Positions 16,795-26,421 of a DNA stretch of 64,000 nt are shown here, in pieces. The notes beneath the pieces are model-generated. The model made no database searches. It had not been told where the DNA came from and was given only the letters and a program-made list of their open reading frames with translations. Made by a program: the position numbers and the translations under genes. The stretch covers positions 1-64,000 of the forward strand of contig JAFROJ010000073.1 in NCBI GenBank assembly GCA_017429765.1, in the 5' to 3' direction. Source of the DNA: Bacteroidales bacterium (GTDB lineage: Bacteria > Bacteroidota > Bacteroidia > Bacteroidales > UBA932). Position 1 is the stretch's first letter. The number at the start of each line of letters is the position of its first letter.

Positions 16795-19700
16795 TTATTT
16801 GTTCCCGGCGCGCCGCCTCTCCTGCCTGGTGGCGAATATGCAATAGATCGTGGGGATCAGGAACAAGGTGATGAGGGTCGAGAACGACAATCCCCAGCAC
16901 ACGGTCATTCCAAGGCAGCGCCACATCTCTGAGCCTTCCCCGGTCCCGACAGCCATGGGAACCATACCCAGGACGGTTGTCAAGGTGGTCATCAAGATCG
17001 GGCGCAGACGGCTTCGGGCGGCCGTGACAGAGGCCTCCACGACGCTCATCCCCCTCTCCCTCATAAGGATGGTGTAGTCGATCAGCACGATACCGTTCTT
17101 CACGACGATTCCCAGCAGGATGATTATTCCCACCATCGCCATCACCCCTAGATGGGTCCCGGTTAACCTGAGGCCCAGGATAACGCCTATGAAGGCGAAC
17201 GGGACGGAGAACATGATCACCAGAGGGCTCATGAAGGACTCGAACTGCGAGGCCATGACCATGTAGACCAAGATGACGATCAAGACGATGAGGATGATAA
17301 GGTCCTTGAACATGTTCTGCTGATCCTCATAGTCTCCGGAAATCTCGGTGGAGATGTTGTTCGGGATATTCGTGTCCTTGAGGATCCCCTCGGTGACGCT
17401 CACGGCCTCGCTCAACGCCTTGCCCTTGGAGACTATGCCGGTCACGGAGATATACCTCTCGCGGTTCTTCCTCTCGATGGTCGGAGGCACCTTGGCCTCA
17501 ACCACGGAGCCGAGGTCCTTGATTCTGACAGAGCCACCTGTCGGGGTGTAGATCAGTATGTTGCCGATGTCCTCGACGCTTGAGCGGAAACGTTTGTCAT
17601 AGATGACACGGATGTTGTACTCGTCTCCCTCCTCCCTGTAGAAAGAGCCCACTGAACCGTTCATGGCGGCGCTGAAGGCCGCGGCGGCGGTCGTGGAGTT
17701 GAGACCGTTCAAGGCAAGTTTCTCCCTGTCGAAGTCAACCTGGTACTCGGGAGTGTAGTCGTCGCGGCTGAGCACCACCTGGGTGAACACCGGATCCTCC
17801 ATCATCTTTGTCCTGACCTCCTTGGCTATCCTCTCGGTCTCGTCGAAGTCGTAGCCATAGATCTCAAGCTGGATCGAGGAAGCGCCTCCGACGCCACCCA
17901 TGCCCTCCGAGACCGTGGCCTTCTTGACCTCGGGGTACTCGGCGAGGTCACGGCGGATGAGGTCGGCTATCTCCGACGAGGAGCGCTCACGCTTCTCCAT
18001 CGAGCCGATGTTCACATTCATCGAGATGACATAAGAGCCGTTGTTCTGCATGCTTCCGATGATGTTGTCGGAACTGGCCTGGCCGTAACGGTATTGGAGC
18101 ACCTTGATCTCCGGGATCTCGCTCTCCATCCTGTCGGCGAAGTTCTTGGCGAACTCGCCGGTCACGGTCTGCTCAGTGCCGACAGGGAGCTCGATCGAGA
18201 CTGACAGGCGCCCCTCGTCCATTGTGGGGAAGAACTCCGTCTGAAGCCCGGGGGCGAGCGACGCCAGCACTCCGGCGAACAGGACCACAGCTATCCCGAC
18301 CACAATCGCCCTGTGTGTGACAGCCCAGGCGATCAGCCTGGAATAAGCCTCGGAAAGCCAGGAGAGGAAGCTCTCGATGGGGTCGAATATGGCCCTGTGT
18401 AGCTTTCCGGTCTTCGGGCCGCTCCTGAGGAACCTGGAACAAAGCATCGGGACCAGGGTCAGGGCAGCCGTTGTGGAGATTATCATGATGATGCTGACAA
18501 TCCATCCCAGCTGCTTGAACAGGATACCGGCCATTCCGGAGACCATCGTCAACGGGATGAACACGCAGAGCATCGTGAGAGTCGAGGCGATGACAGATAT
18601 TCCCACCTCAGAGGTCGCGTGGACCGCCGCCTCCTTGGGCTTCTCCCCTCTCTCAAGGTGGGTCGAGATGTTCTCCAGCACGACTATGGCGTCGTCCACG
18701 ACCATACCGATCGCGATCGACAGCGCCGACATCGAGATGATATTCAGCGTGTTGCCTGTGGCGAAAAGATAGACAAGGGATCCGAGCAGGGCTATAGGGA
18801 TCGAGAGGACGATGATGAATGTCGCCCTCCATCGCCCGAGGAACACGAACACCACGAGCATGACCACGAGCAGGGTGATCATGATGGTCTCCTTGAGGGA
18901 ATCGATCGTGTTCAGGATCTCTGAGGAGTTATCCACGACCTCGGTGATCTTTATGTCGGAAGGGAGAGTGGGCTCGATCTCCTGTATCCTCTTCTTGGCC
19001 GCGCGGACCACATTGACCGTGTTGGCTCCGCTCTGCTTCTGGATCGCGATCATGGCGGAACGGCGTCCGTTCGTGTACGAGATCTGGGATTTCTCCTCGA
19101 GCCCGTCCTCGACAGTCGCCACGTCCCGCAGGTAAACCACCTGGCCGTTGCGGTAACTCACAACGATGTCAAGCAGCTCGGAAGGATCCTTGAACTCCTT
19201 CTCAACCCTGAGGGAGAAGGACTCGGAGCCGATGTCGATGCTCCCTGAGGGGACATTGCGGTTCTCTGCCGCTATTATCTGGGATATTCCCGAGACTGTG
19301 AGACCGTAGGCTTCCAGTTTGGCCGGGTCGCAATAGACGTGGATCTCCCTGGCGGGGGCTCCGGCGACCGAGACAGTCCCGACTCCGGTCACCCTTCCCA
19401 GAGGGGTCACCACCCTGTCGTCCAGGATCCTGTCAAGGCCGTCCAGACTCTTGTCGGCGGTCGCCGAGAGGATGAGGATAGGCATGTCATCCATGCCGAA
19501 CTTGAAGAGGACCGGCACGGAAGCCCCGTCGGGAAGCGAGGAGTTAACCAAATCCAGCTTGTCTCGGATGTCGTTGCTGGCGTCGTCGATGTCTGTGCCG
19601 TACTCGAACTCCAGCATGATGATGGAGACATTCTCCCTTGAACGGGATGTCAGGTTCTTAAGGTTGGCGACACTGTTCAGAGAGTTCTCGAGAAGCTTGG

Positions 19701-19890
19701 TGAGGTTGTTCTCGACATCAGAGGCGCTGGCTCCCTGATAAGAGGACATAACCAGCACCACATTGGCGTCGAAGTCGGGGAACTGCGCCACCGAAGTGTT
19801 TATGAGTGAGTAGATTCCGAATATCGCGAAAGCCATGAAGACCAAGGCCGTCGTGACCGGTTTGCTCACCGCTGATCTGATCAGGCTCAT
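16795..19890 (-). CDS. RND efflux pump permease (AcrB/MexB type)
   Basis: A 1031-residue inner-membrane proton antiporter. The N-terminal TM1 is followed by a large porter loop, TM2-6 with GMVVDDAIVVLENIS (the paired Asp of the proton relay in TM4), a second loop and TM7-12 ending in FLIPTIYCIFATRQERRR. The length fits the HAE1/heavy-metal RND superfamily, and the VVDDAIV motif favours the hydrophobe/drug (HAE) class. It lies 11 nt from the adaptor gene. Substrates unknown. Confidence 0.93.
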   Translation of the reverse strand: MSLIRSAVSKPVTTALVFMAFAIFGIYSLINTSVAQFPDFDANVVLVMSSYQGASASDVENNLTKLLENSLNSVANLKNLTSRSRENVSIIMLEFEYGTDIDDASNDIRDKLDLVNSSLPDGASVPVLFKFGMDDMPILILSATADKSLDGLDRILDDRVVTPLGRVTGVGTVSVAGAPAREIHVYCDPAKLEAYGLTVSGISQIIAAENRNVPSGSIDIGSESFSLRVEKEFKDPSELLDIVVSYRNGQVVYLRDVATVEDGLEEKSQISYTNGRRSAMIAIQKQSGANTVNVVRAAKKRIQEIEPTLPSDIKITEVVDNSSEILNTIDSLKETIMITLLVVMLVVFVFLGRWRATFIIVLSIPIALLGSLVYLFATGNTLNIISMSALSIAIGMVVDDAIVVLENISTHLERGEKPKEAAVHATSEVGISVIASTLTMLCVFIPLTMVSGMAGILFKQLGWIVSIIMIISTTAALTLVPMLCSRFLRSGPKTGKLHRAIFDPIESFLSWLSEAYSRLIAWAVTHRAIVVGIAVVLFAGVLASLAPGLQTEFFPTMDEGRLSVSIELPVGTEQTVTGEFAKNFADRMESEIPEIKVLQYRYGQASSDNIIGSMQNNGSYVISMNVNIGSMEKRERSSSEIADLIRRDLAEYPEVKKATVSEGMGGVGGASSIQLEIYGYDFDETERIAKEVRTKMMEDPVFTQVVLSRDDYTPEYQVDFDREKLALNGLNSTTAAAAFSAAMNGSVGSFYREEGDEYNIRVIYDKRFRSSVEDIGNILIYTPTGGSVRIKDLGSVVEAKVPPTIERKNRERYISVTGIVSKGKALSEAVSVTEGILKDTNIPNNISTEISGDYEDQQNMFKDLIILIVLIVILVYMVMASQFESFMSPLVIMFSVPFAFIGVILGLRLTGTHLGVMAMVGIIILLGIVVKNGIVLIDYTILMRERGMSVVEASVTAARSRLRPILMTTLTTVLGMVPMAVGTGEGSEMWRCLGMTVCWGLSFSTLITLFLIPTIYCIFATRQERRRAGNK

Positions 19891-19901
19891 GACTCCGCGG
19901 T

Positions 19902-20924
19902 TTAGTTGTTCACCACCTGTACCTTGCCGCCGTCCTTGAGGCTGGTGCTGCCCTTGACAGTGACAACGTCACCCTCGGAAAGGCCCTCAAGGATCTCATA
20001 CTTGCCGTCGATATGGCGACCCAGTTTCACCAGGGCGCTCTCGACAACCCCTTCCGGACGGAGGAGATAGACGCACCTCTGCCCGGAACCTTCCATCTTG
20101 ACCACGGACTCCTCGGGGACAACGACGCTGTTGTTGACACCGAACTCCACCTTGACCCGGGCGAACATCCCGGGGCGGAGGGCCCTGTCAGAATTCTGAA
20201 CGAGGATCTCGGTGACGAAGGTGTGGGTCATGGCGTCCATGGTGGGATAGATCTTGTTGATTTTCCCGGTGAAAGTCTTGCCGGGAAGAGCGTCGGCGGT
20301 GACCTCGACCACATTGCCTACCTTCACCTTAGTATAGTCGGACTCGGAGACTCCGACACGCAGCTTCACAGGAGTGATCTGCTGCACCACGAATATCGGC
20401 TGGCCGCTGTAGAGATCTCCCCGGTCGTAGTTCCTAGCTGTCACGACACCGCTGATGGGAGAGCGGAGATACGTGTTCTCCTCAAGATTGTTGTACGAGC
20501 GGCGGCTGACATTGAAGGCCATCTCGGCGGCGTCGAAATCAGACTTCGACACACCACCCTCCTCGTAGAGGCTCCTGAGACGGCTGAGCTCTGTCGAGTC
20601 GTTGGCCAGCTTCAGCCTGGACTGGTCGAGCTGGGCTGCGTCCATCGTGGCGAGGATCTGTCCCTTGCCCACGAAAGATCCCACATCCACCTTGATTGTC
20701 TGGATCCTGCCTCCGGTCTGGGGGGCGATATTATTGATGGCATAAGCCTCAACTGTCGACGAATAAACCTCTGTCTGAGGGACTTCCATAATCTCAGCCT
20801 CGGCTGTCGAGACCAGGGTCGCCCTCTCGGCCTCGGGAGCGGCGCTCCCGGTGTTCTTGCCTCCGCAGGCGGCCAGAATCGACACGGCCAGGGCGAAAGC
20901 GCTTGACTTGATAATCCTATCCAT
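19902..20924 (-). CDS. RND efflux periplasmic adaptor lipoprotein
   Basis: A 340-residue membrane-fusion protein. The signal peptide ends in a lipobox with Cys20 (SILAACGGK), so it is anchored by lipid. The order is barrel-sandwich half-motif (GGRIQTIKVDVGSFVGKGQ), a helical hairpin (residues 100-150), the second half (SPISGVVTARNYDRGDLYSG) and a beta-barrel domain (TGKINKIYPTMDAMTHTF). It joins the RND permease and TolC protein encoded on either side. Confidence 0.92.
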   Translation of the reverse strand: MDRIIKSSAFALAVSILAACGGKNTGSAAPEAERATLVSTAEAEIMEVPQTEVYSSTVEAYAINNIAPQTGGRIQTIKVDVGSFVGKGQILATMDAAQLDQSRLKLANDSTELSRLRSLYEEGGVSKSDFDAAEMAFNVSRRSYNNLEENTYLRSPISGVVTARNYDRGDLYSGQPIFVVQQITPVKLRVGVSESDYTKVKVGNVVEVTADALPGKTFTGKINKIYPTMDAMTHTFVTEILVQNSDRALRPGMFARVKVEFGVNNSVVVPEESVVKMEGSGQRCVYLLRPEGVVESALVKLGRHIDGKYEILEGLSEGDVVTVKGSTSLKDGGKVQVVNN

Positions 20925-20941
20925 AATCTTTCTCTATTCTC

Positions 20942-22447
20942 TTACATGTTATCGAGATCCACCTCGCCCCTCTCGTCGATGAAGTCATATCCCAAGGTCT
21001 TCTCGAGATTGGATTTGGCGACGATGAAATTGTAAACCGCCTGGGACTGCTGCAAACTGGCCTGGGTCAGGGTCAGCTGGGCGTCGTTCATGTCAGTGAT
21101 GGTGCCCTTGCCGACCTTGTACGACTTGGCGGCGATATCATAGGCCTTCCTGGCGAGACCTACCGCCTCGACGGCGGCGTTGTAACTGTTCATGTTGGTC
21201 TCCATCGTGTTGAGATATTGCCTTATGGCTATCCTCAGCTGCCTCTCGGTCTCGATCCTCTGGAGATCGAGCTCGACCGCCTGGACCTTCGCCTGCCTGA
21301 CATCATAGTACCTCTTACCTCCGGTGAATATGGGAATATTCAGGCTGAGACCGACATAAGAGTAAGGCGACCACTTGTACTCGCTGAACTTGAAGTCGTT
21401 GGTCATGGCGATCATGTTGTAGGCGAAGGCGGCAGACAGGGTCGGCAGATAGGCCGCCTTGTACATCCGGATGGACGAGGCGAGCTGATCGGCCTGGATC
21501 TCCAGCTGCCGGAGAGTCGTGTTGTAGTCGAGGGAGGGGTTGTCGTTGTCGTGGATGTCCCTGAACATCTGGGCCGAATAGTCCTCCAGTGAGCCGGCTA
21601 CATCGATATTCCTGTCCAGGTCAACCCCCATGACAGCCTTGAGCTGCCAGAGGGCCAGCATGACGGAGCTCTCGGCGTTGTAGACGTTAGGGATAGCCCC
21701 GGCCACCACCGACTTGGCCCTGGTGTACTCAAGCTCGGACGCTTTCTCGGCGTTGTGGCGCCTCTCGGTCTGGACGAAGTTCTCGACCGCGTTCTCGTAG
21801 ACATCCTTGTAGACATTGAAGGCCTCCTTGGCGAGCAGCACGGCGTAGAAAGCCTGCTTGACCTGGGTGACCATGTCCAGCCTCGACGAGCGGGCCTTCT
21901 CGACGGCGAGGTCAACGGCCTGGCCGGAGATCCTGAGGCTCTCCCAGAGCTGGGCGTTCACCAAGGGCAGCTGGGCTGAGATCCCGTAATTGTAGGTGTT
22001 CCAGCGGCCCACGGCGAACCCGCTGTTAGAGTCGCCTGAGTCACTCTCCCCGGGAACGATCAGGGGCATCCCCTGCATGGCCGACAACTCGTTGATCCTG
22101 ACGAAATAAGGGGCGAGGGAGCTGAGCATCCCGAATCCGCCTCCCTCATCGTCGTCGCCTCCGCTGTCGGAGTCCATGTACATGATCTGTTTCTTGATGG
22201 TCCTTTGGTAGGAACCGGAGCCGGAGACCTGGGGGAAAAGGGAGGAATATGTGCCCTTCTTGGCGTATTCGCTCCTCTCGATCTCCTTGTCGGCCACTTT
22301 TACCGCCACGTTCTCGCTGAGCGCTATCTTGAGAGCGTCGTCAAGCGAGAGCACCACGACCGAGTCGGACTTGTCCTGGCCGAAGGCAGGAAAGACCGCC
22401 ATGGATAACAGCACTGTCCAGGCCAGTCTTCTTATTGTCTTTGTCAT
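20942..22447 (-). CDS. TolC-family outer-membrane efflux protein
   Basis: A 501-residue OEP/TolC protein with an N-terminal signal peptide (to about residue 23, AFGQ), two long alpha-hairpin repeats (VEKARSSRLDMVTQVKQAFY and a C-terminal YNAAVEAVGLARKAYDIAAK) and beta strands around residues 60-100 and 340-370. An acidic, glycine-rich DSDSGGDDDEGGGFG insert follows the first strand. It is first in the TolC-adaptor-pump-PII-like operon. A near-consensus -7 box CATATTTG is present in the upstream gap. Confidence 0.9.
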   Translation of the reverse strand: MTKTIRRLAWTVLLSMAVFPAFGQDKSDSVVVLSLDDALKIALSENVAVKVADKEIERSEYAKKGTYSSLFPQVSGSGSYQRTIKKQIMYMDSDSGGDDDEGGGFGMLSSLAPYFVRINELSAMQGMPLIVPGESDSGDSNSGFAVGRWNTYNYGISAQLPLVNAQLWESLRISGQAVDLAVEKARSSRLDMVTQVKQAFYAVLLAKEAFNVYKDVYENAVENFVQTERRHNAEKASELEYTRAKSVVAGAIPNVYNAESSVMLALWQLKAVMGVDLDRNIDVAGSLEDYSAQMFRDIHDNDNPSLDYNTTLRQLEIQADQLASSIRMYKAAYLPTLSAAFAYNMIAMTNDFKFSEYKWSPYSYVGLSLNIPIFTGGKRYYDVRQAKVQAVELDLQRIETERQLRIAIRQYLNTMETNMNSYNAAVEAVGLARKAYDIAAKSYKVGKGTITDMNDAQLTLTQASLQQSQAVYNFIVAKSNLEKTLGYDFIDERGEVDLDNM

Positions 22448-22505
22448 TATCGTTTATAATATATTAAGCCGGGAAAACCCCGCAAATATGGTGCTAAACT
22501 ATGAT

Positions 22506-22538
22506 AAAAAACGCCCTTTCGGCTATATCACGCCGAAA
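22506..22538 (-). terminator. Terminator of the pgk-lgt-HAD operon
   Basis: On the minus strand, TTTCGGC (22538-22532) pairs with GCCGAAA (22523-22517) around an 8-nt loop and is followed by GGGCG and a T run at 22511-22506. The hairpin includes the last codons and stop of the HAD gene. Confidence 0.55.
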
Positions 22539-23299
22539 TGACGCAAAGCTGTCACGACTCCGTCCTCATCCACCGGTCCGGTGACATAGTCAGCGGCCGC
22601 CTTCACCTCGTCGGGGGCGTTGGCCATAGCCACTCCCGTGCCGACGTGGCGAAGCATGGGAATATCATTCCCGCCGTCCCCGAAAGCCATGCATTCCTCC
22701 GGCCCCACACCTATCCTCTCCATGATCAGGGAGGCCCCGTACGACTTTGAGAGCCCTCCCGGGACTATGTCGGCGAAATAAGGATGCCATCTGGGATACT
22801 CGACACCTTTGAGGACCGGATGGAGATACTTTCTCTCCTCCTCGACTGTCATGTACATCGTGTACTGATAGACCTTGTGGCGTCTCGCCACTTCCTCGAG
22901 ATCCAGGAAGCGGTCCGGGAAGAAATTCAGGGTCCTGGAGACCTCCCTGGTCCTCTCGTCCTCGAAATTGATCCCGCAGACCGTGTCGGCGAAAGACCAG
23001 CATGGCACCCGCCTCTCCCTGGTCATCCTGGCGATCTGGAGCGAGATGTCAACCGGAAGGGGATGATGGTCAATCACTTCCCCCTCGAAGATAGTCAACG
23101 CCCCGTTCATGGCGATGTAGCCGTCGAAAGGATAATCGTTGATGTTGTTCATCACCAGGACATGCCTTCCGCTGGAAATAAAGAGCTTCACGCCCTTGGC
23201 GCGAAGCTCGTCGAGACAATCTCTCAAAGGGTCCGACATCCCGGGAGCCCCGAACGACACCAGAGTGCCGTCGATGTCGAAGAATATGGCCTTGATCAT
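22523..23299 (-). CDS. Cof-type HAD-IIB phosphatase
   Basis: A 258-residue HAD hydrolase with IKAIFFDIDGTLVSFG (DxDGT, nucleophile Asp), FISSGRH (motif II Ser), a C2B cap from about residue 80 to 180, Lys in GGLSKSYGA (motif III) and MAFGDGGNDIPML (motif IV). Family members dephosphorylate sugar phosphates, FMN or pyridoxal phosphate; the substrate here is unknown. Its start overlaps the lgt stop by one base, and its stop lies in a terminator hairpin. Confidence 0.88.
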   Translation of the reverse strand: MIKAIFFDIDGTLVSFGAPGMSDPLRDCLDELRAKGVKLFISSGRHVLVMNNINDYPFDGYIAMNGALTIFEGEVIDHHPLPVDISLQIARMTRERRVPCWSFADTVCGINFEDERTREVSRTLNFFPDRFLDLEEVARRHKVYQYTMYMTVEEERKYLHPVLKGVEYPRWHPYFADIVPGGLSKSYGASLIMERIGVGPEECMAFGDGGNDIPMLRHVGTGVAMANAPDEVKAAADYVTGPVDEDGVVTALRHFGVI

Positions 23300-24183
23300 C
23301 AGCTGTTGAGGCTTTTGGCGTAATGGGTCGGCTCGGCTTTCTTCGGACGGGAGTCCGGGATGACCGCCCTGGCCGGGATCTTCTTCTTGTAGGCATAGAC
23401 GAGCAGCGCGATCCCGAGCAACACGAAAGGAATGCTGAGCGTCTGGCCCATATTGAAGAACATGTCGTTCTCGAACGCCTCCTGAGGCTCTTTGACGAAC
23501 TCGATGATGAACCTCATCCCGAAGCAGACGATAAAGAATATCCCTATGAACGACCCCCTGTACATCTTGTCCAGTCTCTTGACATAGAGCCAGACCAGCC
23601 CGAGGCCGAGGATGAGGTAGCTCAGAGCCTCGTAGATCTGGGTGGGGTGCTTTGGCTCGGTCTCTCCCCTGCGCTCGAAGATAAAGCCCCAGGGAAGATT
23701 GGTGACATTGCCGTAAATCTCAGAGTTACAGAGGTTCCCGAGCCTGATGAAGGCCCCGGCGAACGCCACCGCGATGCATAGGTGATCCATGATCCAGAGG
23801 AAGTCGATGTGGTTCTTCTTGCCGTACTTGGCGGCGAACCACAGCATGCAGAGGATGAGCATGATCGCTCCCCCGTGGCTCGCCAGTCCCCCTTCCCAGA
23901 CCTTGAACACCTCAAGGAGACCTCTCCAGGAACCGAAATAATACTTGAACCCGTAGAAAAGACAGTGTCCGAGCCGGGCTCCAACCAAGGTTCCGAAAAG
24001 AAGCGTGTAAAGCAGCGGGTCGAGGATATCCTTATTCAACTTCTCCCGCTCGAAGAACTTGACGAACATCCAGTAGCCCAGGATGAACCCCGAGACGAAC
24101 AGAAGCCCGTACCACCTGACGGCGAAACCACCTATCCGGAATATCTCCGGATTCATGTTCCAATGCACAACGAGCGGATCCAT
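23299..24183 (-). CDS. lgt: Prolipoprotein diacylglyceryl transferase
   Basis: A 294-residue polytopic inner-membrane enzyme. It transfers diacylglycerol from phosphatidylglycerol to the lipobox Cys of prolipoproteins, the first step for lipoproteins such as GldH, the SPOR protein and the RND adaptor in this window. Characteristic segments are VRWYGLLFVSGFILGYW, GARLGHCLFYG, GLASHGGAIMLI and the signature GAFIRLGNLCNSEIYG with its essential Arg and Asn. A C-terminal cytoplasmic tail is rich in Lys and Arg. It sits 9 nt after pgk. Confidence 0.95.
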   Translation of the reverse strand: MDPLVVHWNMNPEIFRIGGFAVRWYGLLFVSGFILGYWMFVKFFEREKLNKDILDPLLYTLLFGTLVGARLGHCLFYGFKYYFGSWRGLLEVFKVWEGGLASHGGAIMLILCMLWFAAKYGKKNHIDFLWIMDHLCIAVAFAGAFIRLGNLCNSEIYGNVTNLPWGFIFERRGETEPKHPTQIYEALSYLILGLGLVWLYVKRLDKMYRGSFIGIFFIVCFGMRFIIEFVKEPQEAFENDMFFNMGQTLSIPFVLLGIALLVYAYKKKIPARAVIPDSRPKKAEPTHYAKSLNS

Positions 24184-24192
24184 AGCCTTTGA

Positions 24193-25446
24193 TTATTCCT
24201 GGATGGCGGCGACACCGGGAAGGACCTTGCCCTCGATAGCCTCGAGCATGGCTCCTCCGCCAGTGCTGACATAACTCACCTTGTCCGCGAATCCCATCTT
24301 GGTCACGGCGGCGACGGAATCGCCTCCCCCGACGAGGGAATAGGCGCCGCGCTCAGTGGCCTTGGCGACAAGCTCGGCGATCTTCTCGGTGCCGGTGGCG
24401 AAATTAGGGAACTCGAACACCCCGGCGGGGCCGTTCCAAAGGATAGTCTTCGACGCGAGGATGATCCTGGCCCAGTTCTCGATGGAGGCGGGACCGCAGT
24501 CCAAACCCTCCCATCCGTCAGGGATCTTGTGCGAGGGGACTGTCATCTCGGGTGCGTCATCGCTGAAAGACTGGGTGACGCGGGTCTGCACAGAAAGCGA
24601 GACGTTGACTCCGAGATCCTGGGCCTTCAGCATGATTTCCTTGGCCTGCGGGATGAGCTCGTCCTCATGGAGAGAGTCACCGATACTGCCACCCTCGGCC
24701 TTGATGAAGGTGTAGCCCATGCCTCCGCAGATGATGAGGTTGTCCACCTTGCCGAGCAGGTTCTCCAGGACGGCGAGTTTCGAGGAGACCTTGGAGCCAC
24801 CGATGATGGCGGTGAAAGGCCTGCGGGCGTTCTTGAGAACGTTGTCGATGGCCTTTATCTCTTTCTCCAGCAGGTAGCCGAACATCTTGTCATCAGGGAA
24901 ATATGACGCGATCAGGGCGGTCGAGGCGTGAGCCCTGTGGGCGGTTCCGAAAGCGTCGTTGATGTAGCAGTCGGCGTAGGAGGCGAGTTTCTTCACGAAC
25001 TCTTTCTGGCTCTCCTTGACAGCTTTCTTGGCGGCCTTCTTCTCCTCCTCGGTGGCGTCCTCGGCGAGTCCCCTGGGCTTGCCCTCCTCCTCGGCGTAAA
25101 AACGGAGGTTCTCGAGCATCAAGACCTCACCGGCCTTCAGGGCAGCGGCCTGAGCGTCGGCTTTCTGGCAGTCATCGGCGAACTGGACAGGGACTCCGAG
25201 ACACTCGGAGACATGGTTCACTATATGCTTGAGGGAGAACTTGGGATTCACTCCCTTGGGGCGTCCGAGATGGGACATCAAAATGAGGGAACCTCCCTCG
25301 GCAAGGACTTTCTTGAGGGTCGGGAGAGCCGCGCGGATACGGGTGTCGTCGGTGATGTTGAAATTCTCGTCAAGCGGGACATTGAAATCCACCCTGACAA
25401 TGGCTCTCTTGCCTTTAAAGTCGTAGGAATCGATGTGCTGTTGCAT
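24193..25446 (-). CDS. pgk: Phosphoglycerate kinase
   Basis: A 417-residue glycolytic kinase (1,3-bisphosphoglycerate + ADP to 3-phosphoglycerate + ATP). The N-terminal [13 protein letters not shown] signature, SHLGRPKG and [12 protein letters not shown] are conserved, and the C-terminal nucleotide loop reads [12 protein letters not shown]. Two-domain Rossmann architecture of standard length. It has a -7 box 43 nt upstream, back-to-back with that of the methyltransferase gene. Confidence 0.97.
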   Translation of the reverse strand: MQQHIDSYDFKGKRAIVRVDFNVPLDENFNITDDTRIRAALPTLKKVLAEGGSLILMSHLGRPKGVNPKFSLKHIVNHVSECLGVPVQFADDCQKADAQAAALKAGEVLMLENLRFYAEEEGKPRGLAEDATEEEKKAAKKAVKESQKEFVKKLASYADCYINDAFGTAHRAHASTALIASYFPDDKMFGYLLEKEIKAIDNVLKNARRPFTAIIGGSKVSSKLAVLENLLGKVDNLIICGGMGYTFIKAEGGSIGDSLHEDELIPQAKEIMLKAQDLGVNVSLSVQTRVTQSFSDDAPEMTVPSHKIPDGWEGLDCGPASIENWARIILASKTILWNGPAGVFEFPNFATGTEKIAELVAKATERGAYSLVGGGDSVAAVTKMGFADKVSYVSTGGGAMLEAIEGKVLPGVAAIQE

Positions 25447-25489
25447 GTTAATGAATATTTATTCGAATATTTGTCGTGTTTTTCCGGAG

Positions 25490-25497
25490 CAAAGATA
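25490..25497 (-). promoter_or_regulatory. pgk promoter -7 box
   Basis: TATCTTTG on the minus strand. Nine bases separate it from the divergent -7 box of the methyltransferase gene, so the two promoters share upstream DNA. Confidence 0.7.
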
Positions 25498-25506
25498 CTA
25501 TTTTTT

Positions 25507-25514
25507 TATCTTTG
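25507..25514 (+). promoter_or_regulatory. -7 box of the methyltransferase gene
   Basis: TATCTTTG is followed after 7 nt by the ATG at 25522, implying a leaderless or nearly leaderless mRNA. Confidence 0.7.
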
Positions 25515-25521
25515 CACCATC

Positions 25522-26421
25522 ATGGCGATAGAGTTTCCCTCAGAACAATGGAAAGACTACGAGCTCATCGACTCCGGAGGAGGGGTGAAGCTTGAGAGGT
25601 TCGGTGGGTATGTCCTCGCCCGTCCGGAGCCTAAGGCGTTGTGGGACAAAGAGATGACCGACAGCGAATGGGATTCGTTGACCCACGTCAGATTCACCCC
25701 CGGAGCGGGTTTCGGCAAGGCCGGTAAAGAGGACAGCGGCACTTGGGACCGTCTCAAGGCCATGCCAGGCCAGTGGTGGATCCGTTATTCGGGACTAAGC
25801 CTAAGGCTGGGGCTCACCTCCTTCAAGCATGTGGGAGTCTTCCCCGAGCAGGCCCCGAACTGGGAATATATCACCAAGCGTACCTCGGAGATAGCCGCCG
25901 CCACCGGCGGGCGTCCCAAGGTGCTGAACCTTTTCGCCTACACCGGGGCCGCCTCGCTCGCAGCCAAAGCGGCCGGAGCCGATGTGACACATCTCGACTC
26001 GGTCAGGCAGGTCGTCACCTGGGCGCGTGAGAACCAGGAACGCAGCTGCCTGGACGGGATCCGCTGGGTTGTCGAGGACGCCATGAAATTCGCCCGCAGG
26101 GAGGCCCGGCGCGGCAATGTCTACCAAGGGATAATACTTGATCCTCCAGCCTACGGGCACGGGCCCGACGGGGAGAGATGGAAGCTGGACGAGTGTCTTT
26201 TCGAGATGATGCGGAATGTCGGCAGGATCCTGGCCCCGGAGAACAGTTTCCTCGTCTTGAATCTCTATTCCAACGGCTTCTCGGCCGCCCTTGGGGAGAC
26301 GGTGATCCGCCAGGCTCTCGACCTGCCGGACTCCACCGTCCTCGACTCAGGGGAACTCGCCCTCAGGGACCGCTTCGGCAAAGTCCTGCCCCTTTCCATT
26401 TTCGTACGCCTCGAACGCTAG
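25522..26421 (+). CDS. Class I SAM-dependent methyltransferase (RlmI/RlmK-like)
   Basis: A 299-residue methyltransferase resembling the 23S rRNA m5C/m7G enzymes RlmI and RlmK. The Rossmann core has VLNLFAYTGAASLAAKAAGADVTHLDSV (motifs I and II) near residue 132 and the catalytic-type motif GIILDPPAYGHGPDG near residue 203. No PUA domain is present; the first 110 residues form a beta-rich domain. The open frame extends far upstream over pgk, but the ATG directly behind the -7 box is the evident start. The stop codon shares CTAG with the convergent DUF2723 gene. RNA target not determinable. Confidence 0.8.
   Translation: MAIEFPSEQWKDYELIDSGGGVKLERFGGYVLARPEPKALWDKEMTDSEWDSLTHVRFTPGAGFGKAGKEDSGTWDRLKAMPGQWWIRYSGLSLRLGLTSFKHVGVFPEQAPNWEYITKRTSEIAAATGGRPKVLNLFAYTGAASLAAKAAGADVTHLDSVRQVVTWARENQERSCLDGIRWVVEDAMKFARREARRGNVYQGIILDPPAYGHGPDGERWKLDECLFEMMRNVGRILAPENSFLVLNLYSNGFSAALGETVIRQALDLPDSTVLDSGELALRDRFGKVLPLSIFVRLER

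Noticed and set aside
24928..25521. N-terminal extension of the methyltransferase across pgk
   Set aside because: It is antisense to pgk, and a -7 box directly precedes the internal ATG at 25522.
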